Made by a program: the position numbers and the translations under genes. The notes under the pieces are model-generated. The model did not search any database and was not told where the DNA came from. It was given only the letters and a program-made list of their open reading frames with translations. Of a stretch of DNA of 36,702 bases, positions 25,738 through 33,850 are shown piece by piece (the first letter of the stretch is position 1; the number at the start of each line of letters is the position of its first letter). This DNA comes from CAYYGL01 sp964471235 (GTDB lineage: Bacteria > Calditrichota > Calditrichia > RBG-13-44-9 > J075): the NCBI GenBank assembly GCA_964471235.1, contig CAYYGL010000022.1, forward strand, positions 1 through 36,702. Direction: 5' to 3'.

Positions 25738-25965
25738 GCCTCTCAATTCCTTCCTTTTGTTTTTCGATATATCAGATGCGTGTGTGACAGCTATGTTTCA
25801 AAATGATGAAATAAAAAACGAACCGTGCAAAAGAGTTTTATTTCGCTACATCCTCACACCTTTTCCCCATTCTCTTGCAGTTATTTTCTCCCATGCTCCT
25901 GCTTAACTGATTCATTTTTCTCCCGGGCGTCCCGCATTATTCAATACGTGGTGCTGGGCTTTAAT
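25738..25965. other. Long spacer between atpG and atpD
   Basis: 228 bases where neighbouring subunit genes are normally only a few bases apart. It has no ORF worth calling. At 25922-25948 it holds, on the minus strand, CGTATTGAATA then GACGCCCGGG six bases later. The same two blocks, adjoining each other, occur on the plus strand in the atpF-atpH spacer (29000-29019). No promoter was clear. Confidence 0.55.
25922..25948 (-). repeat. Short motif shared with the atpF-atpH spacer
   Basis: On the minus strand this reads CGTATTGAATA, a six-base insert, then GACGCCCGGG. It matches 29000-29019 on the plus strand (CGTATTGAATA directly followed by GACGCCGGG). The shared blocks are 11 and 9 bases long and in opposite orientation. 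Confidence 0.5.
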
Positions 25966-26829
25966 TTACGCCCGCAGGGCTTCTGCGCCGCCGATGATAT
26001 CAAGAATTTCCTTGGTGATCGCTGCCTGGCGGGCTTTATTATACTCCAGCGTCAACCCGGCAATTAACTCCGATGCATTATCGGTGGCATTTTCCATGGC
26101 GGTCATCCGGGCTGCCTGCTCGGAGGCATAAGACTCTAACATGGCGTGCCATATTTGCATTTTCAGGTGCTGGGGAATCAGGGCTTCCAACAACTTTTCC
26201 CGGGACGGTTCATACAAGTAGTCAATCGATCCCTGCTCCGGCATTGATTCATCCATCGTAATCGGTAAAAAGTCTTCAATGATCAGCTCTTGACGCAATA
26301 CGGATTTAAATTCATTGAACACGACCCGAACCGCATCCGTTTTCCCGCTTAGCACTTCGTCAATCAACAATTCCGCAATTTCCTCTGCCAATTCGAACCG
26401 CAGGTTATTAAAGATGTTCACATAATGATGGGAGATATTATAATTCCGTTTTCGGAAGTAATCATACCCTTTTCTGCCAATGCACACCAGGTTAATTTCT
26501 TTATCTTTAAAGATGGTAAATTCATTCACTGCTTCCCGGATAATATTATGATTGAAAGCCCCGCATAACCCCCGGTCTGCTGTGATGACCACCAGGGTTA
26601 TTTTCAGAATCGGGCGACTTCCGAACAGCGGGGATTGGGGAATCTCTTCCAGCGCACTTAACAATCGTTGAATCAAGGCTTTATTTTGTGCGGCATAAGG
26701 GCGCGCCGCAAACATTTGTTCCTGGGCACGCCTCATTTTGGCGGCTGCCACCATTTTCATTGCCTTGGTGATCTGCTGGGTGCTTTTAATGCTTCGGATA
26801 CGTTGTTTAATCTCTCTTAAAGTCGCCAT
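25966..26829 (-). CDS. atpG: ATP synthase F1 gamma subunit
   Basis: A 287-aa rotor shaft. The N-terminal helix carries the family signature REIKQRIRSIKSTQQITKAM and MVAAAKMRRAQ. ITADRGLCGAFNHNI marks the Rossmann-like domain. The C-terminal helix has the conserved RMTAMENATDNASELI and the LTLEYNKARQAAITKEI end. The intact coiled coil of the two termini inserts into the alpha3beta3 ring. It starts 7 bp after atpA. Confidence 0.97.
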   Translation of the reverse strand: MATLREIKQRIRSIKSTQQITKAMKMVAAAKMRRAQEQMFAARPYAAQNKALIQRLLSALEEIPQSPLFGSRPILKITLVVITADRGLCGAFNHNIIREAVNEFTIFKDKEINLVCIGRKGYDYFRKRNYNISHHYVNIFNNLRFELAEEIAELLIDEVLSGKTDAVRVVFNEFKSVLRQELIIEDFLPITMDESMPEQGSIDYLYEPSREKLLEALIPQHLKMQIWHAMLESYASEQAARMTAMENATDNASELIAGLTLEYNKARQAAITKEILDIIGGAEALRA

Positions 26830-26836
26830 AACTGCC

Positions 26837-28372
26837 TCAGTACGATGCCTTAAATGTTTTTAGAAATTCTTCCACTGATTTCGCCATTTTTTCCCGCAGT
26901 TCATCGGAGATGGTCTTCTTCTCTTTGATTTCGGCTAAAATATCGGAATACTTGGTTTCCATGAACTGGAGATATTCTTCTTCGAAGCGTTTGACACTTT
27001 CCACCGGCAGTTCATCCAGATACCCGCCGGTTCCGGCAAAAATAACTGCCACCTGCTGTTCCACCGGCATGGGTACGTATTGATCCTGTTTGAGCAATTC
27101 TACCAGCCGCTGACCGCGGGTCAACTGTGCCTGGGTGGCTTTGTCGAGGTCCGAGCCGAATTTGGCAAATGCTTCCAGGGCGCGGTACTGTGCCAGGTCC
27201 AACCGCAGTCGCCCGGCTACCTGTTTCATGGCTTTAATCTGAGCATTGCCGCCCACCCGGCTCACCGAAATTCCCACATTTACCGCCGGGCGCTGACCGG
27301 CATAAAACAACCCCGGTTCCAGGTAAATCTGACCGTCCGTAATCGAAATTACATTGGTGGGGATATAGGCAGAGACGTCCCCTGCCTGGGTTTCAATAAT
27401 GGGCAGTGCCGTTAAGGAGCCGCCGCCGCTATTGTCATCCATTTTGGCAGCCCGCTCTAACAGGCGGCTGTGCAGGTAAAACACATCGCCCGGGTAGGCT
27501 TCCCGACCGGGAGGGCGCCGGAGCAGCAATGACATTTGTCGGTAAGCGTGGGCATGTTTGGAGAGGTCGTCATAAATTGCCAGGGCATGCATCCCGTTGT
27601 CCCGGAAATATTCTCCCATGGCTGCCCCGGCATAGGGCGCCAGGTATTGCAGTGCCGCAGCTTCACTGGCTGCCGCGGTCACCACCACGGTGTATTCCAT
27701 GGCACCATGCTCCTCCAGTGTTTTAACTACTTTGGCAACCGTGGATGCTTTCTGCCCGATTGCCACGTAAATACAATACACTGGCTTTTCTGTGGAATGG
27801 GTTTCCTTTTGATTGATAATGGTATCGATGGCAATTGCCGTTTTCCCGGTTTGACGGTCGCCAATGATCAACTCCCGCTGCCCCCGACCAATGGGGATCA
27901 TGGAATCGATCGCCTTTAAACCGGTTTGCAGGGGTTCGTTTACCGATTTTCGGTAAATTACCCCGGGGGCTTTCCGCTCCACCGGTAAAAATTCGGTGGC
28001 ATTGATGGGACCTTTTCCATCCAGGGGTTGACCCAGGGGATTGACCACCCGTCCCAGCAATTCCTTACCCACCGGAACCTGCACAATCCGGTTGGTGCGT
28101 TTAACGGTCTCGCCTTCCTTTACATCCTTGTCTTCCCCCATGATCACAATCCCAACCGTCTCTTCTTCCAGGTTTAACACCATCCCAAACACGCCGGATT
28201 CAAACTGCACCAACTCCCCTGCCATCACTTTTTGCAAACCGTAAACCCGGGCAATCCCATCCCCGACCTGCAAAATCGTGCCGACTTCGAAGATATCCGA
28301 TTCTTTCTCAAATTCTTCCAATTGTTTCTTAATTACAGCCGATATTTCTTCGGGTTTCACATCTACAGCCAT
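26837..28372 (-). CDS. atpA: ATP synthase F1 alpha subunit
   Basis: The 511-aa non-catalytic nucleotide-binding subunit. The N-terminal region binds delta, the beta-barrel covers about 25-95, and P-loop GDRQTGKT lies at 171-178. The conserved LLLRRPPGREAYPGDVFYLH segment and the arginine-finger motif SVSRVGG (around residue 375) follow. In the stretch before LLLRRPPG the sequence is SKHAHAYRQM, with His where SKQAVAYRQM is common; such variants occur in other phyla. Length and domains are standard. It sits 29 bp after atpH. Confidence 0.98.
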   Translation of the reverse strand: MAVDVKPEEISAVIKKQLEEFEKESDIFEVGTILQVGDGIARVYGLQKVMAGELVQFESGVFGMVLNLEEETVGIVIMGEDKDVKEGETVKRTNRIVQVPVGKELLGRVVNPLGQPLDGKGPINATEFLPVERKAPGVIYRKSVNEPLQTGLKAIDSMIPIGRGQRELIIGDRQTGKTAIAIDTIINQKETHSTEKPVYCIYVAIGQKASTVAKVVKTLEEHGAMEYTVVVTAAASEAAALQYLAPYAGAAMGEYFRDNGMHALAIYDDLSKHAHAYRQMSLLLRRPPGREAYPGDVFYLHSRLLERAAKMDDNSGGGSLTALPIIETQAGDVSAYIPTNVISITDGQIYLEPGLFYAGQRPAVNVGISVSRVGGNAQIKAMKQVAGRLRLDLAQYRALEAFAKFGSDLDKATQAQLTRGQRLVELLKQDQYVPMPVEQQVAVIFAGTGGYLDELPVESVKRFEEEYLQFMETKYSDILAEIKEKKTISDELREKMAKSVEEFLKTFKASY

Positions 28373-28401
28373 CTTTTATGTCCTCTTCAATAATATGACC
28401 C

Positions 28402-28941
28402 TTAAGACTCACTTAAATAACTTCTTAATTTATTCAATTGCTGCTTTAAACTGGCATCGAATACCATATCCTGCACCTTCACCACAAACCCGCCCAGCAA
28501 TTGCTTGTCTTCCTGCTGGGTTAGTATTACTTTTTTCCCAATTCGAGATTCCAATTGTTCCTGCAGGATGGCGAGTTGGTTCGGTTGAAGCTGTACCACG
28601 GTTTTCACCATGCCTCGCACAATTCCCCGGTGTTCATCCAGCAGGTCATGAAAATGAGTTACCACTGCCGGAAGCAGCCCTTCCCGGTTTTTCTGAATAA
28701 GCAGGGAAACAAATCGGAAAGTAAGACTATTCAGCCGTTCTTTAAACAACTCCGTGAAGGTGCTTTGCTTCAATTCATTGGAAATTACCGGAGAATCGAT
28801 CAGCAGCTTAAATTCTTTCACCTGTTCATATTCCGATGCCAGCAGATCTAAATCGTATTCCACCTGCTCCAGGGCATTGGAATCCTGAGCCGCCTCGAAT
28901 AAGGCTTGCGCATATCGTTTGGCAACACGAGAGCGTTTCAC
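28402..28941 (-). CDS. atpH: ATP synthase delta subunit (OSCP)
   Basis: The 179-aa peripheral stalk cap that joins the b subunits to the top of F1. The N-terminal helical bundle begins SRVAKRYAQALFEAA, the standard delta signature. The C-terminal part contains ESRIGKKVILTQQEDKQLLGGFVVKVQDMVFDAS (read in parts), the usual conserved end. A 223-bp spacer before the gene replaces the usual short gap to atpF. The immediate upstream ribosome binding site is AAGGAA. Confidence 0.96.
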   Translation of the reverse strand: MKRSRVAKRYAQALFEAAQDSNALEQVEYDLDLLASEYEQVKEFKLLIDSPVISNELKQSTFTELFKERLNSLTFRFVSLLIQKNREGLLPAVVTHFHDLLDEHRGIVRGMVKTVVQLQPNQLAILQEQLESRIGKKVILTQQEDKQLLGGFVVKVQDMVFDASLKQQLNKLRSYLSES

Positions 28942-29164
28942 AAAACAATTCCTTATTTTAGCATATTTTTATACCGCCCGGAAATTTTGATCGGGCAGCC
29001 GTATTGAATAGACGCCGGGTACCACTTTCTTCGCTACACCCGTGATGTTGAAGATTGACGGTGAAGCACCATTCGCCGGGAGCTTTTTCCCGCATTTTCC
29101 ATGATGAGCCTTCTCTGTAGCACATCACATGCCATCGCCGGTAAAAATGCCACCCGGTCAGCAT
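28942..29164. other. Long spacer between atpF and atpH
   Basis: 223 bases inside the operon. A 68-aa minus-strand ORF fills it but is Trp/Cys-rich with no ribosome binding site, so I reject it as a gene. The spacer contains a hairpin GCCCG/CGGGC (about 28977-28996), the 20-base motif shared in inverted form with the atpG-atpD spacer, and near its upstream end a CCGGGTGG...GAGAAGG arrangement that loosely resembles 35085-35175. Confidence 0.55.
29000..29019 (+). repeat. Short motif shared with the atpG-atpD spacer
   Basis: CGTATTGAATA followed directly by GACGCCGGG on the plus strand. The inverted, six-base-interrupted counterpart is at 25922-25948. Both copies lie only in the two abnormally long spacers of the ATP synthase operon. 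Confidence 0.5.
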
Positions 29165-29656
29165 TCAGTTCTGCTGACCACCAAAACGAGCCAGGGCTTC
29201 ATCTATAATTTGTCGATGACGTTCCGTATCCACCACCACGCCCACCAACTTGGAGGTGGTTTCCACAACCAGATCGGCAACTTCGTTTCGCAAGGCGGAA
29301 ACCAATTGCAGGCGTTCCTGTTCAATATCCGCTTTGGCGCGTTCAATCAGTTTTTCGGCATCTTTGCGCGCCTTCTCCAAAATTTCCGCCCGCATTTTCT
29401 CCGCCATCTCTTTGCTTTCCTTCAACATCTGTTGCACTTCTTCCCGGGCGGACTCCAATTTTTCCTGCTGTTCAAACAGCATCTTTTCCGCCTGTTCCCG
29501 CGCCTCTTCAGCTCTGCGTAACGCCTCGCCAATCTTATTCTCTCGGGCTTCAACGGCGTTGAGGAGCGGCTTCCAGGCAACCTTTTTAAGAACCAGCAAC
29601 AACAGGAGAAAGGTCACCCAGGTCCATATCATCATTCCGGGATCAAGTTGTAACAT
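29165..29656 (-). CDS. atpF: ATP synthase Fo b subunit
   Basis: The 163-aa peripheral stalk protein. One N-terminal membrane helix (about residues 7-25, MMIWTWVTFLLLLLVLKKV) is followed by a basic turn (AWKPLL) and one long charged coiled coil, EARENKIGEALRRAEEAREQ onward, to the C-terminal delta-binding helix. Only one b-type gene is present, so a b2 homodimer is expected rather than a b/b' pair. It lies 17 bp after atpE. Confidence 0.95.
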   Translation of the reverse strand: MLQLDPGMMIWTWVTFLLLLLVLKKVAWKPLLNAVEARENKIGEALRRAEEAREQAEKMLFEQQEKLESAREEVQQMLKESKEMAEKMRAEILEKARKDAEKLIERAKADIEQERLQLVSALRNEVADLVVETTSKLVGVVVDTERHRQIIDEALARFGGQQN

Positions 29657-29673
29657 ATCAGTCCTTTATCGCT

Positions 29674-29901
29674 TTATTTGATACCTAACAACAGACAGAT
29701 GACCAAACCAAACAGCGCCACCCCTTCGATTAATGCGGCGGAAATGATCATGGAGGTACGGATGTTATTGGCAGCCTCCGGTTGACGGGCGGTGCCGTCC
29801 ATTGCCTGACCACCAATTCTGCCGATCCCGATTCCGGCACCGATGACTGCCAACCCAGCTCCGATACCTGCCGCTAAATAAGATAATCCAACTGCTTCCA
29901 T
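29674..29901 (-). CDS. atpE: ATP synthase Fo c subunit
   Basis: A 75-aa hairpin of two membrane helices with the polar loop ARQPEA. The ion-binding glutamate is E59 in ALIEGVAL. The helix-1 position that is Gln in sodium-type rings is Ile here, and the residue after the Glu is Gly rather than Ser/Thr, so the ring is predicted to be proton-specific. GxGxG packing motifs occupy helix 1. The frame is open ten codons upstream, but the ATG at 29901 has AAGGAGAAGGA before it and gives the normal family start. Confidence 0.96.
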   Translation of the reverse strand: MEAVGLSYLAAGIGAGLAVIGAGIGIGRIGGQAMDGTARQPEAANNIRTSMIISAALIEGVALFGLVICLLLGIK

Positions 29902-30000
29902 TATTCCTTCTCCTTTCCTCGGTTGATTCAATTAACAATTAGAAATCATTTTGCTTAGAAATTCAACGGGTAACACAAGTACGAATGTTTGATACGAATA

Positions 30001-30843
30001 TTAATGTTCCGGAAACATTGCCATCCCGATAAAGAGGGCAGACAATACGGTAAAAATATATGCTTGAATAAAGGCGATCAGAATTTCCATCAAATTAATA
30101 AACAAAGCTAAACCGATGGAAATTGGGGAAACCAGCAGGGTTGACAAGACAATAATCAAACCCAACAGAGAAAAGATAACGGTATGACCGGCGGTCATAT
30201 TGGCAAAGAGACGAACTGCCAGAGCAAAGGGTTTGGTGAACATTCCCATGATTTCGATGGGAATCATAATCGGGAGCAGAAGAAAGGGCACTCCATGGGG
30301 TACCAGGGATTTCCAGTACCCGATAAAGCCATTTTCTTTAATCCCATAAAATTGGGTCAATAGAAAGGTCAGGATTGCCAATCCGGCCGTCACGCTAATA
30401 TTACTGGTAGCTGTCACAAAGAGTGGGATAAGCCCCATCAGGTTTAATGTCAGGATAAAGAAAAACAGGGTTGCTAAGTAGGGTGTCATTTTTTTGCCAT
30501 TTTTTTCGCCCATGTTGGGGATGGCGATATCATCCCGAACGAATAGAACCAGGCTTTCCAAAATGGTTGCTAACCCTCGCGGCACCGGCCGGGGTTTTCG
30601 ATACGACCACCAGAACATGAGCACCACAATCAAACTGGCAACCCAGAGCATCACCAGGTGCAGGGTAATCGACATATCAACCTGCATCCCCAAGATGGTA
30701 AACGGTTCAAAAGAGGGAAGGTGGACATGCCCAATGAATGGGAGATTCCACTCGTGGGAATTCTGCATGTGATGACGCAGGAAACCACCCAGGCCTTCAT
30801 TGCCCTGTTCTTCCGGTTGCAAAAAGAGTAACGATGCATCCAT
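30001..30843 (-). CDS. atpB: ATP synthase Fo a subunit
   Basis: The 280-aa membrane stator that forms the two proton half-channels with the c ring. The essential arginine is R211 in ALAVRLFANMTAGH. The C-terminal NLMEILIAFIQAYIFTVLSALFIGMA helices (read in parts) carry the conserved Glu and Gln. The first 50 residues are a hydrophilic, His-containing periplasmic N terminus, longer than in E. coli. Five or six membrane helices follow. It starts just after the AtpI-like gene, whose last codons hold its AAGGA site. Confidence 0.97.
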   Translation of the reverse strand: MDASLLFLQPEEQGNEGLGGFLRHHMQNSHEWNLPFIGHVHLPSFEPFTILGMQVDMSITLHLVMLWVASLIVVLMFWWSYRKPRPVPRGLATILESLVLFVRDDIAIPNMGEKNGKKMTPYLATLFFFILTLNLMGLIPLFVTATSNISVTAGLAILTFLLTQFYGIKENGFIGYWKSLVPHGVPFLLLPIMIPIEIMGMFTKPFALAVRLFANMTAGHTVIFSLLGLIIVLSTLLVSPISIGLALFINLMEILIAFIQAYIFTVLSALFIGMAMFPEH

Positions 30844-30846
30844 TTA

Positions 30847-31230
30847 TCATTCCTTCTTCGACGTATTCAATTTATGTAACTGGAAGATTTCCAGCCCCAG
30901 AAATAAAAAGTATGTTATCATCAATGAAGACACCAATTGGACAGCGTCCAAATTGAAAGCCCCAATTAAAATAAATAAAAGTGAAAAAATCAACAAGAAT
31001 CTAAAAATCATGCTCCCGTAAACGGAAGCCAGGAATTTATGTTGAGAGCGATGGAAGCCCCAGCTTATGGCAGCATAGCCGATCAGAGCATTTCCGAAAG
31101 AGATTGCCACCCCGCTGTAGATAGTTCTCCGGGCACTCCCGAGATGAAAAACCGCAATGAATCCTTCTGTCATCACGATGATGATCAACAAGAGAAAGAT
31201 TCCGGGCTTCAGGAAGTGCCGGAATTTCAT
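30847..31230 (-). CDS. AtpI-like membrane protein (ATP synthase subunit I family)
   Basis: A 127-aa protein with four membrane helices (about 8-27, 36-56, 72-92 and 97-115) and a conserved-looking GVAISFGNALIGYA segment. Size, topology and position between AtpZ and AtpB fit the ATP synthase I family, which helps c-ring assembly or magnesium supply. Sequence similarity within that family is low, so the assignment rests partly on position. It overlaps the AtpZ-like gene by four bases (ATGA). Confidence 0.75.
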   Translation of the reverse strand: MKFRHFLKPGIFLLLIIIVMTEGFIAVFHLGSARRTIYSGVAISFGNALIGYAAISWGFHRSQHKFLASVYGSMIFRFLLIFSLLFILIGAFNLDAVQLVSSLMITYFLFLGLEIFQLHKLNTSKKE

Positions 31231-31574
31231 TCGTCATTCCCTTTGTTGTCGTTATGTTTTTTCGACTCGGCAAACACAATCTTGAAGAATTGGTAAAATC
31301 CCACAACAATCCCCAGAATTGCTCCAAGCAGCGTAAACCAGGGGGCGGTCCCCTTCCATTCATCCACTTTATAGCCGATGTAGGTAAATAACAAGACCAC
31401 CACCACAAAAATATAGCCGATATTCAAATATGGAGAGAGTTCTCGATAGACTTCCGATAAATTCTTTAAGGAAGATTTTTGAGACGATTGCTCAGGTTTC
31501 GAGCTTTTTTTGGGAGTCTCCACCGATGACCTCTTGGGAAGCACTTGATTTCTCAAAAAGTCCCTTTTTCCCAT
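31227..31574 (-). CDS. AtpZ-like F1Fo-associated membrane protein
   Basis: A 115-aa protein with a Ser/Lys-rich cytoplasmic N terminus (about 1-45) and two membrane helices: NIGYIFVVVVLLFTYIGYKVD, read in parts, at about 51-72, and PWFTLLGAILGIVVGFYQFF at about 78-98. The Y..D.W....PWFTL.G...G...G pattern is that of the AtpZ/putative F0F1-ATPase accessory family at the head of many atp operons. From the ATG it overlaps the 3' end of the bactofilin gene by 83 bp in another frame. GTG codons within the overlap, one with AAGAGG six bases upstream, are alternative starts that would shorten the protein by 17 residues. Confidence 0.82.
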   Translation of the reverse strand: MGKRDFLRNQVLPKRSSVETPKKSSKPEQSSQKSSLKNLSEVYRELSPYLNIGYIFVVVVLLFTYIGYKVDEWKGTAPWFTLLGAILGIVVGFYQFFKIVFAESKKHNDNKGNDE

Positions 31575-31944
31575 TATGCCCTAACGCTTTCCCTGCGCCC
31601 ATCTCCGACTTACCATTGAAAAAGGCTCCTTCATCGATAATCAATTTACCGGTGCTTAAATTACCGTTCAAAGAGGAAGTAGATTCCAGGGTAATTTTTT
31701 GTTCGATACGGACATCGCCTTCTATTTTTCCGCCGATAATTGCGCTTTTCGCATAAATCTCGCCGTTCACATCGCCGGTGGAGCCGACGGTTAACCGGTC
31801 GCCCACCTTTACAATCCCTTTTACGGAACCGTCAATCCGCAAACTGCCCCTGGTTTCAATTTTTCCTTCTACGACCGTACCGGCAGCAATAAAATTCATT
31901 TCATTGTTCACGGATGTATCAGTCGTTTTCATCTTTAACGCCAT
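31492..31944 (-). CDS. Bactofilin (polymer-forming cytoskeletal protein)
   Basis: A 150-aa protein. Residues about 20-115 are a right-handed beta-helix of short repeats (GTVVEGKIETRGSLRIDGSV, VNGEIYAKSAIIGGKIEGDV), the bactofilin fold that polymerises without nucleotide. The tails are disordered; the C-terminal tail (115-150) overlaps the next gene. It lies two bases after a membrane-anchored M23 peptidase. Bactofilin next to an M23 peptidase is a known cell-shape pairing (for example CcmA with Csd1 in Helicobacter, BacA with LmdC in Hyphomonas), so a role in localised wall cutting or shape is likely. Ribosome binding site TAGGAG. Confidence 0.94.
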   Translation of the reverse strand: MALKMKTTDTSVNNEMNFIAAGTVVEGKIETRGSLRIDGSVKGIVKVGDRLTVGSTGDVNGEIYAKSAIIGGKIEGDVRIEQKITLESTSSLNGNLSTGKLIIDEGAFFNGKSEMGAGKALGHNGKKGLFEKSSASQEVIGGDSQKKLET

Positions 31945-31945
31945 T

Positions 31946-32728
31946 TTATTCTCCTACATTTAAACCGATTAATAATTGCCTGGGATTTATAGGGTATCCG
32001 TCTTTCCAGATTTCAAAATGTAAATGGGGGCCGGAGGATGTTTCCCCGGAATTGCCGGAATAAGCAATCACCTCTCCCTGATGCACAATTTGGTAATTGT
32101 TGACCAGGTTGCGGGAACAATGTTTATATAAGGTAGAATATCCGCCGGAGTGATAAAGAATAATGATGTATCCGGCTTCGTAAGTCCATCCGCTGAAAGC
32201 CACGATCCCGTCGGCAGCGGCTTTGATTGGGGTGCCTTCCGGGGCAACGATATCGAGACCGGCATGCACGGGCCATTGAAATTCCTGCGAAACAAAACCG
32301 CTCATTGGCACCAATTGAGGAATACTCGTAAAAATAGAACGCTTCCGAACATCCTCGGGTAAATAGGCTTCGGAAATGGCAGGATCGTTCTCGGAAGCAT
32401 CATTCGCTAAAGAGACGTATCCCTGCAGGCTGTTGCGAACTCGTTCATTGTAAGAACGTAACAAGTCCAGCTCCGCTTGCAGTTCATTCACTTTTTTTAA
32501 TTGCTCTCGTAACTGTTGATTCTCCCGCTCCACTTTTCCTTTCTCCAAAGCAGACTGCAACACCCGGCTGTAAGAAAATATTCCGAAAATCATACTTGCT
32601 ACCACAATTACAAAAACGGTTAATAAACCATAAACTGCTGAATACCGGATTTTAAAATTGGATGAAGGCGTCTCATTGTCCGGTATCAGGAGAATATTCA
32701 AAAACTTTTTTTTGTTCTTACGATGCAC
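31946..32728 (-). CDS. Membrane-anchored M23 peptidoglycan endopeptidase
   Basis: A 260-aa protein that cuts peptidoglycan cross-links. A basic cytoplasmic start (1-28), one membrane helix (about 29-52), a coiled coil (55-97) and a linker come before the M23/LytM domain at about 148-250. Zinc and catalytic residues are present: H155 and D159 in HAGLD, H203, and H235/H237 in GPHLHFE. It is therefore predicted active, not a degenerate activator. The start codon is GTG. The stop is two bases from the bactofilin gene. The architecture matches bactofilin-partner peptidases, whose membrane and coiled-coil parts place the enzyme. Confidence 0.93.
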   Translation of the reverse strand: MHRKNKKKFLNILLIPDNETPSSNFKIRYSAVYGLLTVFVIVVASMIFGIFSYSRVLQSALEKGKVERENQQLREQLKKVNELQAELDLLRSYNERVRNSLQGYVSLANDASENDPAISEAYLPEDVRKRSIFTSIPQLVPMSGFVSQEFQWPVHAGLDIVAPEGTPIKAAADGIVAFSGWTYEAGYIIILYHSGGYSTLYKHCSRNLVNNYQIVHQGEVIAYSGNSGETSSGPHLHFEIWKDGYPINPRQLLIGLNVGE

Positions 32729-32840
32729 AGCTATTTACCTAATGTTCAACGCTACAATATTGGTTTAGAACTTCTGCCGGGTAGCTTGGAAACGTTGCGA
32801 ACGCTCCAACGTCGCGGCTGGTGTTGGCTTCACCTTAATG

Positions 32841-32864
32841 AAAAATCCTGCCCAAAAAGGCAGG
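32841..32864 (-). terminator. Intrinsic terminator downstream of parB
   Basis: CCTGCC (32847-32852) pairs with GGCAGG (32859-32864). On the minus strand the stem is followed by ATTTTT. The stem is short but GC-rich and lies about 105 bp after parB. It separates parAB from the M23-bactofilin-atp unit, whose promoter must lie in 32729-32840. Confidence 0.72.
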
Positions 32865-32968
32865 TAATTTAATGAATAAACCAGGCGAACAAAATCCATT
32901 TTGTTTCCGGAGAAGAAATTTTAGTCATTGAGGTTTTCGGTTGAATCCGGTAAAAGATTAGCTTCGGC

Positions 32969-33850
32969 TCAGAATTTGATCATATCGAAAATTTCCATCA
33001 GCCGTTCCAGATCTTCCGGGGAATAGTAAGCAATCTCGATAATTCCGCCATCTTTTTTGGGACGAATTTTAGCCTGGGTTCCCAATTTCTCCCGGAGCTT
33101 GTTTTCCAATCTGTTGTAATAAGCAGCTTTTTTGCTACGGGTAGTTTTGGGCGGTGAAGGCGTTTTCCCTTTGTTTTGTTCTTTGCGAACCAGTTGCTCC
33201 ACAGCACGCACCGACAAAGAACTTTTAACGGCTTTTTTCCAGATACGTTCCTGAACAGCGGTATCGTTGACGCCTAATAACGCCCGGGCATGCCCTTCCC
33301 GGATTTCCCCTTGTTGTAAACTTTGTTGAATTTTAGCGGGTAGTTTTAAAAGTCGGATGATATTGGCAACTGTGGTTCGGTCTTTACCGATTTTTTTGGC
33401 AACATCTTCCTGGGTCAACCCACATTCATCAATAAGCTGTTGATATCCTTTTGCCAGATCAATTGGGTTTAACTGTTCGCGCTGTACATTCTCTATCAAG
33501 GCGATTTCCAGCATTTCTTCGTCACTGGTTATCTCCTTGATATAGGCGGGAATCGTCTTAATTCCTTCTTCCACACAAGCCCGAAGCCGACGCTCTCCGG
33601 CAACCACCTGATAGCGACCGTCAATACCCGGTCTCACCAGAATTGGCTGAATGACGCCGTTTTCTCTAATAGATTTTCTTAATTCCTCGAATGAAGCTTC
33701 ATCGAATAAGAGACGAGGCTGGAACGGATTGGGATCGATTAAGGCAACCTCCAACTCCTGGATTGAGTCATTTGTCGAAGCATAATTATCAAGACTGGCA
33801 CCGGCGATGAGCGCTTCTAACCCCTTCCCCAAACGTGTTTTTTCACCCAT
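32969..33850 (-). CDS. parB: Chromosome partitioning protein ParB
   Basis: A 293-aa centromere-binding CTPase clamp. The N-terminal domain has NPFQPR and the CTP-binding GERRLRA box (85-91). A helix-turn-helix lies at about 155-180 (LTQEDVAKKIGKDRTTVANI), followed by the linker and a basic dimerisation domain at the C terminus (KDGGIIEIAYYSPEDLERLM). Length is typical of chromosomal ParB. Its ATG overlaps the parA stop by one base (TGATG). Confidence 0.97.
   Translation of the reverse strand: MGEKTRLGKGLEALIAGASLDNYASTNDSIQELEVALIDPNPFQPRLLFDEASFEELRKSIRENGVIQPILVRPGIDGRYQVVAGERRLRACVEEGIKTIPAYIKEITSDEEMLEIALIENVQREQLNPIDLAKGYQQLIDECGLTQEDVAKKIGKDRTTVANIIRLLKLPAKIQQSLQQGEIREGHARALLGVNDTAVQERIWKKAVKSSLSVRAVEQLVRKEQNKGKTPSPPKTTRSKKAAYYNRLENKLREKLGTQAKIRPKKDGGIIEIAYYSPEDLERLMEIFDMIKF

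Noticed and set aside
28958..29164. 68-aa minus-strand ORF between atpF and atpH
   Set aside because: Trp/Cys-rich, no family resemblance, no ribosome binding site. It simply fills the spacer that appears to be an inserted element.
32790..32815. Inverted repeat ACGTTG/CAACGT upstream of the M23 gene
   Set aside because: Only a 6-bp stem with no T-tract; could be an operator, but there is no regulator or second copy to support it.
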